Of a stretch of DNA of 64,000 nucleotides, positions 9,384-18,365 are shown in pieces. The translations under genes and the position numbers were made by a program. The notes under the pieces are model-generated. The model did not search any database. It worked only from the letters and a program-made list of their open reading frames with translations, and was not told the DNA's origin. Source of the stretch: an uncultured Alcaligenaceae bacterium (GTDB taxonomy: Bacteria; Pseudomonadota; Gammaproteobacteria; Burkholderiales; Burkholderiaceae_B); assembly GCA_937952975.1 (NCBI GenBank), contig CALFXX010000048.1, forward strand, positions 15,737 to 79,736, written 5' to 3'. Every line of letters begins with the position of its first letter. Within the stretch, counting starts at the first letter, position 1.

Positions 9384-9851
9384 ATGAAAACCTTTCTTAT
9401 TTTCGACCAAAAACTTAAGCGCCGCATGGCCGAGAATGGTTCACAGCTTGGCTTCACGTTAATTGAGGTCATGGTGGTGATTGCGATCATCGGAATCATG
9501 GCAACCTTGATCGTGCCACAGATCATGAGTAAACCCGACGAAGCGCGCGTCATCGCAGCCAAACAAGACATTAACTCGCTCGTTCAAGCACTCAAACTAT
9601 ATCGCCTCGATATCGGTCGCTATCCCACCACCGAACAGGGGCTTTCAGCCCTTGTGGCAAAGCCGACCAGTGAGCCCATCCCGCAAAACTGGAAACCAAA
9701 CGGCTACGTCGACCGCTTACCTAAAGATCCGTGGGGGTTTGCCTATCAATATGTCAATCCAGGCACCCGAGCCGAAATCGAGGTCTTTAGCCTAGGCGCG
9801 GACAATAAGCCCGGAGGTACCGGTTTTGACGCCGATCTCGGTAATTGGTAA
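9384..9851 (+). CDS. gspG: type II secretion major pseudopilin GspG
   Basis: The prepilin cleavage site G-FTLIEV with Glu at +5 is followed by a hydrophobic N-terminal helix. The GspG body carries RLDIGRYPTTEQGL, DPWGFAYQY and the C-terminal calcium-site region FSLGADNKPGGTG. The protein has 155 residues from ATG 9384. An internal ATG at 9426 would give a more typical short leader of about 8 residues, and the choice cannot be settled because neither has a strong ribosome-binding site. It is the first gene of the G-H-I-J-K block, with divergent gspC upstream. The protein forms the periplasmic pseudopilus after cleavage by the A24 peptidase. Confidence 0.92.
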   Translation: MKTFLIFDQKLKRRMAENGSQLGFTLIEVMVVIAIIGIMATLIVPQIMSKPDEARVIAAKQDINSLVQALKLYRLDIGRYPTTEQGLSALVAKPTSEPIPQNWKPNGYVDRLPKDPWGFAYQYVNPGTRAEIEVFSLGADNKPGGTGFDADLGNW

Positions 9852-10281
9852 CAAAAACGACCAAGCTGGATTTTCACTGATTGAGGTGCTTGTTGTTTTA
9901 TTGATTCTTAGCATTACGTTTGGGATGTTGTCTGTGTCGTTTTTTAACACCGAGCAAACCCAATGGAAAGACATGAATCGCAGACTAATCGTGAGTCTGA
10001 ATCATGCCAAAGATGAAACAACGTTATCAGGTGCCCCGATTGTGTTTCAAATCGACGAAAAAGGTTGGCGATTTTTAGCACCCAACTTGCGAGATGAACT
10101 TTATGTTCTAGGTGATGCGCTGGCACCCTACTCGTGGAAAGCACAAACAAACGTCGAAGGCACCACCCATATTCTTTTGGACGAGGCAGGCTCAACGCAA
10201 CCCGTAGTGTTCAAAATTACGCAAGGTACGCTGACCGCCACGACTCATCGCCGCAGGGATGGCTATTTTGAACTTCACTAA
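9826..10281 (+). CDS. gspH: type II secretion minor pseudopilin GspH
   Basis: The product has a leader ending at G-FSLIEVLVV followed by a GspH-like body with IVSLNHAKDETTLSGAP and FQIDEKGWRF. The frame starts only at a TTG (9826) inside the end of gspG, a 26-base overlap, because no ATG or GTG lies upstream of the cleavage site in this frame. Coupling to gspG translation would explain a poor start. The protein is 151 residues. GspH is one of the low-abundance pseudopilins at or near the pilus tip. Position between gspG and gspI fits the standard order. Confidence 0.8.
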   Translation: MTPISVIGNKNDQAGFSLIEVLVVLLILSITFGMLSVSFFNTEQTQWKDMNRRLIVSLNHAKDETTLSGAPIVFQIDEKGWRFLAPNLRDELYVLGDALAPYSWKAQTNVEGTTHILLDEAGSTQPVVFKITQGTLTATTHRRRDGYFELH

Positions 10282-10286
10282 ATATC

Positions 10287-10706
10287 ATGCCGTTCAACAA
10301 TAAGAATCGTGTGAAACAACAGGGCTTCTCTTTAATAGAAGTCTTGATTGGTCTTGCTATTTTAGCGATCGCCCTCATGGCAGGTGTGAAAGCCCTAACC
10401 CAAAGCGTGCAAACGCAAACAACGCTTCAGCAACAGTACCTAGCGATGTTGTCGGCTAATGATGCGCTGAACAAGCTTTACCTACAAAAAGTATGGCCAG
10501 AATTTGACGTTTATAAAACAAACTGCTCGCAGCTCAATGTGCCGCTGGTTTGTATCCGCTCGACCTTTGCCACACCAAATCCCTTGTTTAGGCGGGTCGT
10601 CATCGAGGTCTATCTTGGTAGTCCAACTGACGCAACCATGCCACAAGAGCAACGGCTCGCCAAACTCACCACGATTGTCTTCAATTATTTAACGTCAAAC
10701 CTATGA
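10287..10706 (+). CDS. gspI: type II secretion minor pseudopilin GspI
   Basis: The prepilin site is QQG-FSLIEVLIGLAIL, followed by the GspI-typical AGVKALTQSV and a cysteine pair in NCSQLNVPLVC. The protein is 139 residues. It starts 5 bases after gspH and its stop overlaps the gspJ start by 4 bases (ATGA), which indicates translational coupling. GspI forms the tip complex with GspJ and GspK. Confidence 0.85.
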   Translation: MPFNNKNRVKQQGFSLIEVLIGLAILAIALMAGVKALTQSVQTQTTLQQQYLAMLSANDALNKLYLQKVWPEFDVYKTNCSQLNVPLVCIRSTFATPNPLFRRVVIEVYLGSPTDATMPQEQRLAKLTTIVFNYLTSNL

Positions 10707-11284
10707 AGAACAATCAGGGTTTTACGTTAATCGAGACTATGGTTGCGCTGCTGATTTTAGGCATCCTTGGTCTGATGGCCAGTCAAGGTCTGGGCGGTGC
10801 ATTTCGCGTGAAAGACAGCGTTGAAGGGCAAATCAAAGAGCAAGACGCCATTGTGGTCATGCTCAAACATCTTCAAAATGACTGCGAGGCGATGGTTAAG
10901 AATGCAGATGAAAAATTACCGCCGACCTTTGTTCAAGGCAATACATACACATGGCTGATGCGGCACCACACTTCTCTGCAAACGAACGGTTGGCAATTTG
11001 TTGGCTATACCCTAGAGGGCAATGCTCTTAAAAGATACACCACCCCGCTCTTTAGCAACAAACAAGAGGCCGTAGGCCTTCTCGCGGCGCTCTCTAAAGA
11101 CCCGGATTTGGGCCTGGCCTCTGCACAGCTCTCGTATCAACTGCCAAGCGTCTTACGGCAAAGGATTGAACCTTACTGGAGTTCATATACCAAGCGCTCT
11201 GCTATCGGTCTGCAAATTTCATTATCAATGATCGGCAATCGACACCCTTTAACGAGCTCTTGCATCGCTGAAGGAAAACTATAA
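10703..11284 (+). CDS. gspJ: type II secretion minor pseudopilin GspJ
   Basis: The N-terminus MKNNQG-FTLIETMVALLIL is a prepilin leader with Glu at +5. The body has the GspJ pattern LKHLQNDCEAM and continues as a 193-residue, mostly beta-rich protein. It overlaps gspI by 4 bases and abuts gspK with no gap. It is part of the GspI-J-K tip complex of the pseudopilus. Confidence 0.85.
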   Translation: MKNNQGFTLIETMVALLILGILGLMASQGLGGAFRVKDSVEGQIKEQDAIVVMLKHLQNDCEAMVKNADEKLPPTFVQGNTYTWLMRHHTSLQTNGWQFVGYTLEGNALKRYTTPLFSNKQEAVGLLAALSKDPDLGLASAQLSYQLPSVLRQRIEPYWSSYTKRSAIGLQISLSMIGNRHPLTSSCIAEGKL

Positions 11285-12229
11285 ATGCGTGCTTCGCACC
11301 TAGAATCACAAAAAGGCTCAGCCACAATTATTGCTTTAATTGTCGTTAGCCTGATTGCAATCTGCGTCTCAAGCCTGATGTGGCAACAAGATTTTGAAAT
11401 CAGAAAGACTCAGATCTATAAAGAGAATACGCAGGTGTCTTGGTTGCAGCGATCGCTCATTGATGTAGTGAGATTGGTGCTCAGAATTGATTTAGTCAAC
11501 AGCCAAGACGTGGATCACTTAGGCGAAATCTGGGCATTACCGATCGAAAATAGCCGAATTGAAGACTATCTTAAAAATCAAGATTTACCAGAAGAATTAA
11601 AAAGCATCAAATTTAGCGGGTCGATTCAAGACGCTCAGGCACTTTTTAATATTGCCAATTTATGGGATGCAAACCTTAGCACCGTCAATCTGACCGGCGT
11701 GCAAACCTACGGAAATTTGCTTGAGCAACTTGGGCTGAATAAGAATCTAGCCGATCAAACCGCACAATATGTACTGCGCAACAACCATCGGCTTCAATAT
11801 CTTGACGAGCTGATCAATGTGCCAGGCTACAGCAGTGATACGGTTAAAAAACTCAGTCAGTTTACGATCGTGTTACCTGAGCCGACGACGATCAATCTCA
11901 ACACCGCGCCTGTCGAGGTCTTGCTAGCGCTTTGGCCAACCTTGTCTCAAGCCGATGCCACACAATTCACACGGCTCAGGCTGAGCATGCCGTTAAAAAG
12001 TCAAAATGACATCAGTCAGTTACTGGCAAAAATAAAACCAAACAAAGCAACACAAGCCCTCAGTTCAGTGGGGTTCAAATCAGATTACTGGTTAGCCCAG
12101 ACCAATATGGTCATTGAGCAACGCAATATTGGTACCCAAACTCTGATTCAAAGATTCAGCACTCGACAGTCTGATAATAACTACACTGCAGTTTTATGGA
12201 GTAAGCAAAAAATCGTTCAGGTGAAGTGA
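11285..12229 (+). CDS. gspK: type II secretion minor pseudopilin GspK
   Basis: The product has 314 residues, the largest of the pseudopilins, as expected for GspK. The N-terminus has a short leader KGSATIIALIVV lacking the Glu at +5, which is normal for GspK. The large helical insertion domain follows, with LNTAPVEVLLALWPTL, the conserved GspK helix-hairpin element, and YVLRNNHRLQYLDEL. The start is directly after the gspJ stop. It is the last gene of the plus-strand block and is convergent with gspF, with a decayed gspF fragment between them. Confidence 0.85.
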   Translation: MRASHLESQKGSATIIALIVVSLIAICVSSLMWQQDFEIRKTQIYKENTQVSWLQRSLIDVVRLVLRIDLVNSQDVDHLGEIWALPIENSRIEDYLKNQDLPEELKSIKFSGSIQDAQALFNIANLWDANLSTVNLTGVQTYGNLLEQLGLNKNLADQTAQYVLRNNHRLQYLDELINVPGYSSDTVKKLSQFTIVLPEPTTINLNTAPVEVLLALWPTLSQADATQFTRLRLSMPLKSQNDISQLLAKIKPNKATQALSSVGFKSDYWLAQTNMVIEQRNIGTQTLIQRFSTRQSDNNYTAVLWSKQKIVQVK

Positions 12230-12252
12230 GATTTTGCCTTGAACCCGAGGGC

Positions 12253-12340
12253 CAACAAATGCCATTTTTCATCTCTCAGATCGCCTCAATCACAGCCATC
12301 ATCATTCCAAGCCCCCATCAACAAGATCAACAAAGGTTCA
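12253..12340 (-). pseudogene. decayed copy of the 3' end of gspF
   Basis: Read on the minus strand, this stretch repeats the last ~90 bases of the intact gspF just upstream. It begins GAACCTTTGTTGATC against GAACCCGTCTTGATC, then has ATGATGGCTGTGATTGAG against GTGATGGCTGTGATGCAG, and GAGATGAAAAATGGCATT against GAGATGAACAACGGTATT. About 7 bases are missing in the middle, and an in-frame TGA replaces the codon that reads TTA in gspF. Translated in pieces it gives EPLLILLMG and then MMAVIEAI, which match EPVLILVMG and VMAVMQPI. It is non-coding now: the trace of a tandem duplication or of a second gspF mostly deleted. Confidence 0.75.
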
Positions 12341-12351
12341 TGTCCTTTACC

Positions 12352-13575
12352 TCAACGAATACCGTTGTTCATCTCTAAGATTGGCTGCATCACAGCCATC
12401 ACAATCCCAAGCACTAAGCCACCCATCACTAAGATCAAGACGGGTTCAAGTAAGTTGGTAAAGATCTTGGTCTTATGCTCGGCTTCGGCCTCAGCATTTT
12501 CTGCGGCATAACGTAACATTTCGGCTAATTGACCACTGGCCTCACCCGAGCGAATTAAGTGTACGAGGATAGGCGAAAATATCCCTTGGTTCGCAATTGC
12601 TTTGGCAAGAGAAGAGCCTTCAGACAAACGCGCCTCGGCACGCTCGATTGTTTGCTTAAGCACCACATTAGAGAGCGTATTTTTTGAATAGTGTAGAGCC
12701 GAAAGAATTGGGATATTGGCGCCAACCAGCAAAGCCAGTGTGCCGGCAAATCTCGCCGTTTCAAACTCAAGAAGCAAGGGCCCCACGACAGGGATTTTCA
12801 AACACACTGCATCGAAACCATATTTAAACTCAGAACTGCGTAGCAAATATTTAAAGATGAGCGTGCCCAGCAGACCCCCAAGCAAAAGAACCAACCCCCA
12901 TTGACTTAAAAAATTAGATATTGCCATCACAACTTGAGTGATGACTGGCATTTTTTGTTTGGTCGATTCAAAGACCCGAACAATTTGCGGCACAACATAG
13001 GTCATTAAAAAGATAATGACAGCAATTGACACACTCACGAGGGTTGCCGGATACACCAAAGCACCTAAAGCTTTTTGCTTGAGCGCCTCTCTCTTTTCTA
13101 AAAAGATGGCTAACTGTGTCAACACCTCAGACATTTGCCCAGATTGTTCAGCGGCAGCGACGATACCTTGATAAAACGCGCCGAACGACTGAGGGTGACT
13201 AGCCAGAGCCTGAGACAGGGACATACCCGAGCGGATATCTGCCAAGATTGACTCAAGAACTTTACGCGTGTGCTTTTTGATACCCGAATCTTCAGAAAGA
13301 ATGGTGATGCCATCCTCGATAGAGATTCCCGACCTAACCAGAAGCGCCAACTGTTTTGACAAAATAGCCAGATCTTTTGCAGAGATCGCCCTCTGACTAG
13401 AAAATAAGCTGCGCTCTTTGACCGCTGCTTGCATAAGCGCGACATCGACAATTGAAAGCGGCACCAACTCTTTATTGAGCAAGAGCTGCCTCACTGCTCG
13501 CTGGCTTTCGCCCTCGACTGTGCCGCGTTCTGTTTTACCCGCATACGTCACCGCTTCAAACTGAAAGAGTGGCAT
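12352..13575 (-). CDS. gspF: type II secretion inner-membrane platform protein GspF
   Basis: The product has 407 residues from ATG 13575 (MPLFQFEAV), the normal GspF start. The longer frame from 13650 lies within gspE and is not used. Two T2SSF domains are seen, each with the helical pattern ALASHP...G-x-I-x-x-x-E-x-SGQ: SGQMSEVLTQLA in the first and SGEASGQLAEML in the second. The transmembrane segments follow each domain, and the C-terminus ends LILVMGGLVLGIVMAVMQP. GspF is the polytopic core that contacts GspE and GspL. The start is 2 bases after the gspE stop. Confidence 0.9.
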   Translation of the reverse strand: MPLFQFEAVTYAGKTERGTVEGESQRAVRQLLLNKELVPLSIVDVALMQAAVKERSLFSSQRAISAKDLAILSKQLALLVRSGISIEDGITILSEDSGIKKHTRKVLESILADIRSGMSLSQALASHPQSFGAFYQGIVAAAEQSGQMSEVLTQLAIFLEKREALKQKALGALVYPATLVSVSIAVIIFLMTYVVPQIVRVFESTKQKMPVITQVVMAISNFLSQWGLVLLLGGLLGTLIFKYLLRSSEFKYGFDAVCLKIPVVGPLLLEFETARFAGTLALLVGANIPILSALHYSKNTLSNVVLKQTIERAEARLSEGSSLAKAIANQGIFSPILVHLIRSGEASGQLAEMLRYAAENAEAEAEHKTKIFTNLLEPVLILVMGGLVLGIVMAVMQPILEMNNGIR

Positions 13576-13577
13576 CG

Positions 13578-14981
13578 TCAGAGATCCAGTTGATTTGCAC
13601 CAGTCACACGACTCACCTCTGCTTGCGTCGTCATACCCGCGTTGACCCACCTCTCACTATCCTGCACTAACGAACGCATCCCGGTATCCAGCGCTTTTTG
13701 TCGTATTTGCGCCTCTGAAGCACTTTGATGGATGAATTCTTTTAATTCAACAGAGGTTGTCATCAACTCGTAAATGCCCGCACGACCCTTAAAGCCAGAC
13801 TGCGTGCACTCTGCACAACCCTGACCGTGACAGGCCCTACAGGTTAGGCGAATGAGACGTTGACCCAACACACCGAGCAACGAAGACGACAACAAAAATG
13901 GTTCGATCCCCATATCGATTAAACGCGTCACGGCCGAAGCTGCGTCGTTTGTGTGAAGCGTCGCAAGTACCAGGTGCCCAGTAAGCGAGGCCTGCACCGC
14001 AATTTGCGCGGTTTCTAAATCACGGATTTCACCAATCATGACAATATCCGGATCCTGACGCAAAATGGCACGAAGCGCCCGCGCAAAATTCATTTCGATA
14101 CGCGAATTCACTTGCGTTTGCCCGATCCCCTCTAAGTTGTATTCAATCGGATCTTCGACTGTCATAATGTTATTGACTTGCGAGCGCAACGTTAACAATG
14201 CGCTGTACAGCGTGGTGGTTTTTCCACTGCCGGTGGGGCCCGTCACCAACACAATCCCGTACGGCTTGTTAATCAGCTCTAAAAAGCTTTTCTCGGTGTC
14301 TGGCGCCATCCCGAGCGTTTTTAAATCTAATTTAGAATAATTTTTTTCTAGTAAGCGCATCACCACACGCTCACCATGCGCAGTTGGCAGGGTTGACACC
14401 CGAATATCTAGCGCTTTACTGCCAACTCTGAGCGAAATTCTGCCATCTTGGGGCATACGCTTTTCAGCGATATCTAATGACGCCATAATTTTAATTCTAG
14501 ACACAAGCGCTGCGTGCAGACCTCTCTTTAGATCCACTACATCGCGTAAATTTCCATCTACCCTAAAACGTACAACAGATTGCTTTTCGTACGCCTCGAG
14601 GTGAATATCTGAGGCACCATCACGACTGGCTTGTTTAAACAGGCTATTGATCATGCGAATGATGGGCGCATCATTCTTGAGCTCTAACAAATCCTGCGTA
14701 AGAGGAATATCTTGCATTAACCGCGCAAGATCAACATTCTCTTCTAATTCATCCACCACTGTCGCGGCATCCGTTTCGTTTTGCGCATACTCTTGACTGA
14801 TCATTGACAAAAGCTCTTCCGAGCTCTTTTTACAATAACGCAGCGCGCCGACGTTACGCGCAACTTCGTGCAGCGTTGAGCGCTTAGTCTTTGGGCTAAA
14901 AAATAGCGTCGGGGTCTCTGCTAGCTGATCTAGCAATAAGACCTCATGGCTTTTAGAAAATGAAAACGGGATTTTCGTCAT
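13578..14981 (-). CDS. gspE: type II secretion ATPase GspE
   Basis: The product has 467 residues and all parts of a secretion ATPase: the N1/N2 domains, Asp box (SDIHLEAYE, about 124-132), Walker A GPTGSGKT (248-255), Walker B DIVMIGE (312-318) and His box TGHLVLATLHT (334-344). The zinc-binding tetracysteine is compressed: C381, C384, C389 and C392 are separated by only four residues between the CxxC pairs, where many GspE proteins have a loop of about 30. That shortened finger also occurs in GspE of other proteobacteria. It overlaps gspD by 4 bases. It powers pseudopilus assembly from the cytoplasmic side. Confidence 0.92.
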   Translation of the reverse strand: MTKIPFSFSKSHEVLLLDQLAETPTLFFSPKTKRSTLHEVARNVGALRYCKKSSEELLSMISQEYAQNETDAATVVDELEENVDLARLMQDIPLTQDLLELKNDAPIIRMINSLFKQASRDGASDIHLEAYEKQSVVRFRVDGNLRDVVDLKRGLHAALVSRIKIMASLDIAEKRMPQDGRISLRVGSKALDIRVSTLPTAHGERVVMRLLEKNYSKLDLKTLGMAPDTEKSFLELINKPYGIVLVTGPTGSGKTTTLYSALLTLRSQVNNIMTVEDPIEYNLEGIGQTQVNSRIEMNFARALRAILRQDPDIVMIGEIRDLETAQIAVQASLTGHLVLATLHTNDAASAVTRLIDMGIEPFLLSSSLLGVLGQRLIRLTCRACHGQGCAECTQSGFKGRAGIYELMTTSVELKEFIHQSASEAQIRQKALDTGMRSLVQDSERWVNAGMTTQAEVSRVTGANQLDL

Positions 14982-17077
14982 GGCGCGACATCATGCATGA
15001 TGTCTCTGATGTCTCTTAAAGTCGTTGCGGTTAAGTTCTCTTTTTTTAGCAACAAAGGGGCTTGCACAAACGTCTTACGCTTTTCTTCTAAATCATCCAA
15101 CTTATTATTTGAAAAAATATTATTTTGTTCGTTGTTGCGTAAAACCGAAGGCCTGATAAAAACCATCAAATTTGTTCGGGTTCTAGACTTGTTATCGTAT
15201 CTAAACAGGCCGCCAATTAGCGGTAGATCACCCAGCAACGGAATCTTTGAACTGCCATCCGTGTAGTTATCACCAATTAAACCGCCCAAGACAATAATTT
15301 GCCCGTCTTCAACAATTACGTTTGACTCGACGTTTCTTTTGTTCAAAATAATACCGGTGGTACTCGAGACATCTTGAATGCTCGAGACTTCTTGAAAAAT
15401 CTGAAGCTTCACCGTACCGTTTTCTGACACTTGTGGCCGTACACGCAGTGTTAAGCCAACATCTTGTCGCGTATAGGTTTGAAACGGTGTGACGGTCGCG
15501 GTGCTTCCAGTCTGAGCATAGGAACCCGTCACAATCGGGATATTCTGACCAACGATAATACGAGCCTCTTCGTTATCGAGAGTCATTAAGTTTGGCGTCG
15601 ATAAAACGTTTGCTCCAGAGATGGTTGAGACCGCTCTTAACAACGACGAAAACGCCAAATTGCTGCCAAAATTTGTGATCGAGCCAATATTAAGGCCAAG
15701 GCCCAAGGGCGAAACCGCCGCGCCGGCCGCCGCCGTTCCGAGGATCGAGTTAACAGTTGCGCTAGAGCCAAAAATGTTTGTATTGCCCGAGGATGGCGGC
15801 CCATTAAAATTCGTTCCGGCATACGCAGTATTTGAACTGTTCAACGCCTGCCATTGAACACCCAATTCGGCGGCATTCGCAGCCGTTAATTCGACAATCA
15901 TCGATTCGATATAGACCTGAGCCCGACGACGATCGAGCTGTTCGATGACTTTCAATAAATCTTTATAGACAGGCTCGGTGGCGGTAATAATCAATGAATT
16001 AGTATTGGGATCAGCCTGAATGATGCCTCCCGTTGAGGGCGCACTGGTGCTTGTTAACGCTGAGGAAGCAGCAGCAGACGGCCCGCCGCCAAGGGGGTTC
16101 GCACCGTTGATAGCAGCCACGTTCATTGGGTTAAGCGCGTTTTGATTGGGTATCTGGGCATTAACGTTGACGTTACCCTGGGGATTAATATTTGCAGGAT
16201 CGGCCGAAGAATTATCTGCCGCCACGAGTGCCCGTAAGGTAATCGCTAATTTAGACGCCTCTGCATTTTTCAAAGGCACAACGTAAATGTTTCCCACATT
16301 TTTTGAAGTATCAAGCTGAGCCGCGAGCCTTCTAATTTGTGCGACCCGCTCTGCGTTACCACCGCGAATAATTAAAGAGTTCGTTCGAGGATCGGCCAGA
16401 ATCGTTGGCTTTGACATCGGATCGCCGCCCTGAGGCACACTGGTTTCTAGCGCCCGATTCACTAAGCTAGCGACTTTGATCGCCTGCGCATTTTTTAACG
16501 CAATCGTTTCAACTTTACTGCTGGATGGGTTATCGACACTTTGAATAATTTTTTCAATTCGCCCAATATTACTGGCGTAATCTGTCACAAGAATTGAGTT
16601 GTTACCCGGCAAGGCGTTGATCGTATTGTTGGGTGAAACTAAAGGCCTGATGATCGCGACAACGTTTGCTGCAGATTCAAAATTTAATTGAAAGACGCGG
16701 GTAATAATTTGATCACCCGTCACACCCGTCGTTGAGGTGTAGGTCTGGGAAGATTGCAATTTGGCATCTGCCTCTGTTACGACTCGGTAGCCGCCGTTTG
16801 TATTCACAAGCGCAAAGCCATTCATACGCAGCGCAGTCGATAAACTGTCAATCGCCTGATCGGGTGTAAGCGCCTGACTGCTATTCAAAGAAATCTTACC
16901 TCGCACTTTTGGATCAACCACAATCGACCGATTGGTGGCTCGAGCAACGGTTGCGATAACGGCCTCAACATCCGCGTTGTTAAAGGCTAAGTTGATGCCA
17001 TTGCTTTGCGCAAAACAGTTTTGTTGCACAAAGAGAATCAAGGCTAGCGTAAAGGAGGTTTTCAATGAACGAAACAT
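14978..17077 (-). CDS. gspD: type II secretion outer-membrane secretin GspD
   Basis: The product has 699 residues: a signal peptide (1 to 24, ending CFAQ), an N0 domain (INLAFNNADVEAVIATVA), three repeats of the N1-N3 type (TRVFQLNFESAANV, VETIALKNAQAIKVASLVN, IYVVPLKNAEASKLAITLR), a low-complexity Asn/Ala-rich linker (about 300-345), and the secretin core. The core ends with the conserved element SKIPLLGDLPLIGGLFR. There is no long S-domain pilotin tail of the enterobacterial type and no gspS in the window. It lies between gspN and gspE in one co-directional block. The protein forms the multimeric exit channel. Confidence 0.93.
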   Translation of the reverse strand: MFRSLKTSFTLALILFVQQNCFAQSNGINLAFNNADVEAVIATVARATNRSIVVDPKVRGKISLNSSQALTPDQAIDSLSTALRMNGFALVNTNGGYRVVTEADAKLQSSQTYTSTTGVTGDQIITRVFQLNFESAANVVAIIRPLVSPNNTINALPGNNSILVTDYASNIGRIEKIIQSVDNPSSSKVETIALKNAQAIKVASLVNRALETSVPQGGDPMSKPTILADPRTNSLIIRGGNAERVAQIRRLAAQLDTSKNVGNIYVVPLKNAEASKLAITLRALVAADNSSADPANINPQGNVNVNAQIPNQNALNPMNVAAINGANPLGGGPSAAASSALTSTSAPSTGGIIQADPNTNSLIITATEPVYKDLLKVIEQLDRRRAQVYIESMIVELTAANAAELGVQWQALNSSNTAYAGTNFNGPPSSGNTNIFGSSATVNSILGTAAAGAAVSPLGLGLNIGSITNFGSNLAFSSLLRAVSTISGANVLSTPNLMTLDNEEARIIVGQNIPIVTGSYAQTGSTATVTPFQTYTRQDVGLTLRVRPQVSENGTVKLQIFQEVSSIQDVSSTTGIILNKRNVESNVIVEDGQIIVLGGLIGDNYTDGSSKIPLLGDLPLIGGLFRYDNKSRTRTNLMVFIRPSVLRNNEQNNIFSNNKLDDLEEKRKTFVQAPLLLKKENLTATTLRDIRDIMHDVAP

Positions 17078-17085
17078 AAGGAGCC

Positions 17086-17865
17086 TTAAATTTTAAAGCG
17101 GTACACCGTACCGTCTTTTTTACCAATGACTGAGAGCAAGCCAATCAGTGAGTCAAGCGATTCTTGTGGCGCTGTGGCTTCGCCTTGCAAAGACAACCGC
17201 CCCTTTTCAATGAGGCCGTTTGCCGTTAAGAGCAAGGGGCCGTTAATCGTCGAAAAAGCTAACGAGAACGCCTGATTGATCTGTAACGTTAAGACATAAC
17301 TGCCGAGTGGCTTCACAGGACTAATGGGACTCGCCACATTTTGAAAACGAACCTCGACGAGCCCTCTTGGGGACGAATCCCAAATGAGGTCTTCCCAACG
17401 GATCACCAGCTTTCCACGAAGATGCAACGAGCGCATGAGTCCACCCGCAACCTCAATCATATTTGCCGGAAGCTCGATTTGATTACTGCCGAGCGTAATC
17501 GAACTAGGATGAACAATGAGCTCAAGTGGTTTAGCCGTGTTGGGATACTGAATGATCCACTTGCACTTCAAATTAGAAACTGAACACTGCGTCGTCCATG
17601 CAAAGCGCTCAGAGCTTATCTGAGGGCTATGACACCTCTCTGAGAAACCTGATTGAAAATCTGAAAAACCAAGCTGAGCGCTGCCCTTCCAAAGGGTACC
17701 CTCGGGTTGAAGTACCGTCGCCTGACAGCTTGTCGTTTTTGCAACGGTTGCACTTAACCATCTTGTCGGAAAATAAGCGATCACAACAATCAGCATGCAG
17801 ACCAGCAGCGCGACTCGGCTCGGCCACCCGAAACGAAAAGACAGGCGTTCGAATTGTAGATTCAT
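17086..17865 (-). CDS. gspN: type II secretion protein GspN
   Basis: The product has 259 residues. One N-terminal transmembrane segment (VALLVCMLIVVIAYFP) is followed by a periplasmic beta-rich region with the GspN pattern PEGTLWKGSAQLGF and ending QGEATAPQESLDSLIGLL. GspN is an accessory of the assembly platform, not universal among type II systems but usual in Burkholderiales and Xanthomonas types. It overlaps gspM by 4 bases and lies 8 bases from gspD. Confidence 0.8.
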   Translation of the reverse strand: MNLQFERLSFRFGWPSRVALLVCMLIVVIAYFPTRWLSATVAKTTSCQATVLQPEGTLWKGSAQLGFSDFQSGFSERCHSPQISSERFAWTTQCSVSNLKCKWIIQYPNTAKPLELIVHPSSITLGSNQIELPANMIEVAGGLMRSLHLRGKLVIRWEDLIWDSSPRGLVEVRFQNVASPISPVKPLGSYVLTLQINQAFSLAFSTINGPLLLTANGLIEKGRLSLQGEATAPQESLDSLIGLLSVIGKKDGTVYRFKI

Positions 17866-18365
17866 CGCGCTTGCACCAAGGTTGCACTCACTTGAACAAC
17901 GCCTACACCATCATTTTTTTTGAGGACAACATCGCTCGCATACAGCGCGTAGCTTTGTCGAAAATCCACCATCAGCTCAAGCCAACGACTAAATTCGATC
18001 TCGTCAATTTTTAACTCTAGCTGCATTGCACCCGTAGTCTCTGGCCGAACCAAGGTGAATTTGACGCCTTGAGAAAAAAGCTTTTGTTGTAGCACCGACA
18101 GATCATTTTCTGACAAGCTCGTGATTTTTATATTTTTATCTTTATAGGTGAGCAGCGTTCGATTGAGCTCTTGGATACTCATTAATTGCGCTGGGTATTT
18201 TTGCAAACGCAATTCGAGGGTTTGCTGCAAGGGCTGAAGAATCACGAACCACAGGATACCAATGAGCAGACATACGCCACCGCCTATTGCAAGTTTAGGT
18301 GGCAAGCGCTTAAATCCCTGTAGATGATTTTTTTTCGGCAGAGATGAAGGTGAAAAATTAGTCAT
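17862..18365 (-). CDS. gspM: type II secretion protein GspM
   Basis: The ATG at 18365 (MTNFSPSS) overlaps the gspL stop region by 8 bases and is a better start than the ATG at 18380. The 167-residue product has a single transmembrane segment (IGGGVCLLIGILWFVIL), a coiled-coil-like stretch, and a ferredoxin-like periplasmic domain (LVRPETTGAMQLEL, WLELMVDFRQSY), as in GspM. It partners GspL in the platform. Confidence 0.75.
   Translation of the reverse strand: MTNFSPSSLPKKNHLQGFKRLPPKLAIGGGVCLLIGILWFVILQPLQQTLELRLQKYPAQLMSIQELNRTLLTYKDKNIKITSLSENDLSVLQQKLFSQGVKFTLVRPETTGAMQLELKIDEIEFSRWLELMVDFRQSYALYASDVVLKKNDGVGVVQVSATLVQAR

Noticed and set aside
12239..12511. Plus-strand open frame of 90 codons after gspK
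   Set aside because: It runs antisense over the gspF end and the gspF remnant; its composition is what the antisense of those sequences gives.
13578..14981. Type IV pilus ATPase PilB instead of GspE
   Set aside because: Gene order with gspD, gspF, gspL, gspM and gspN and absence of pilA, pilC or pilQ fits type II secretion.
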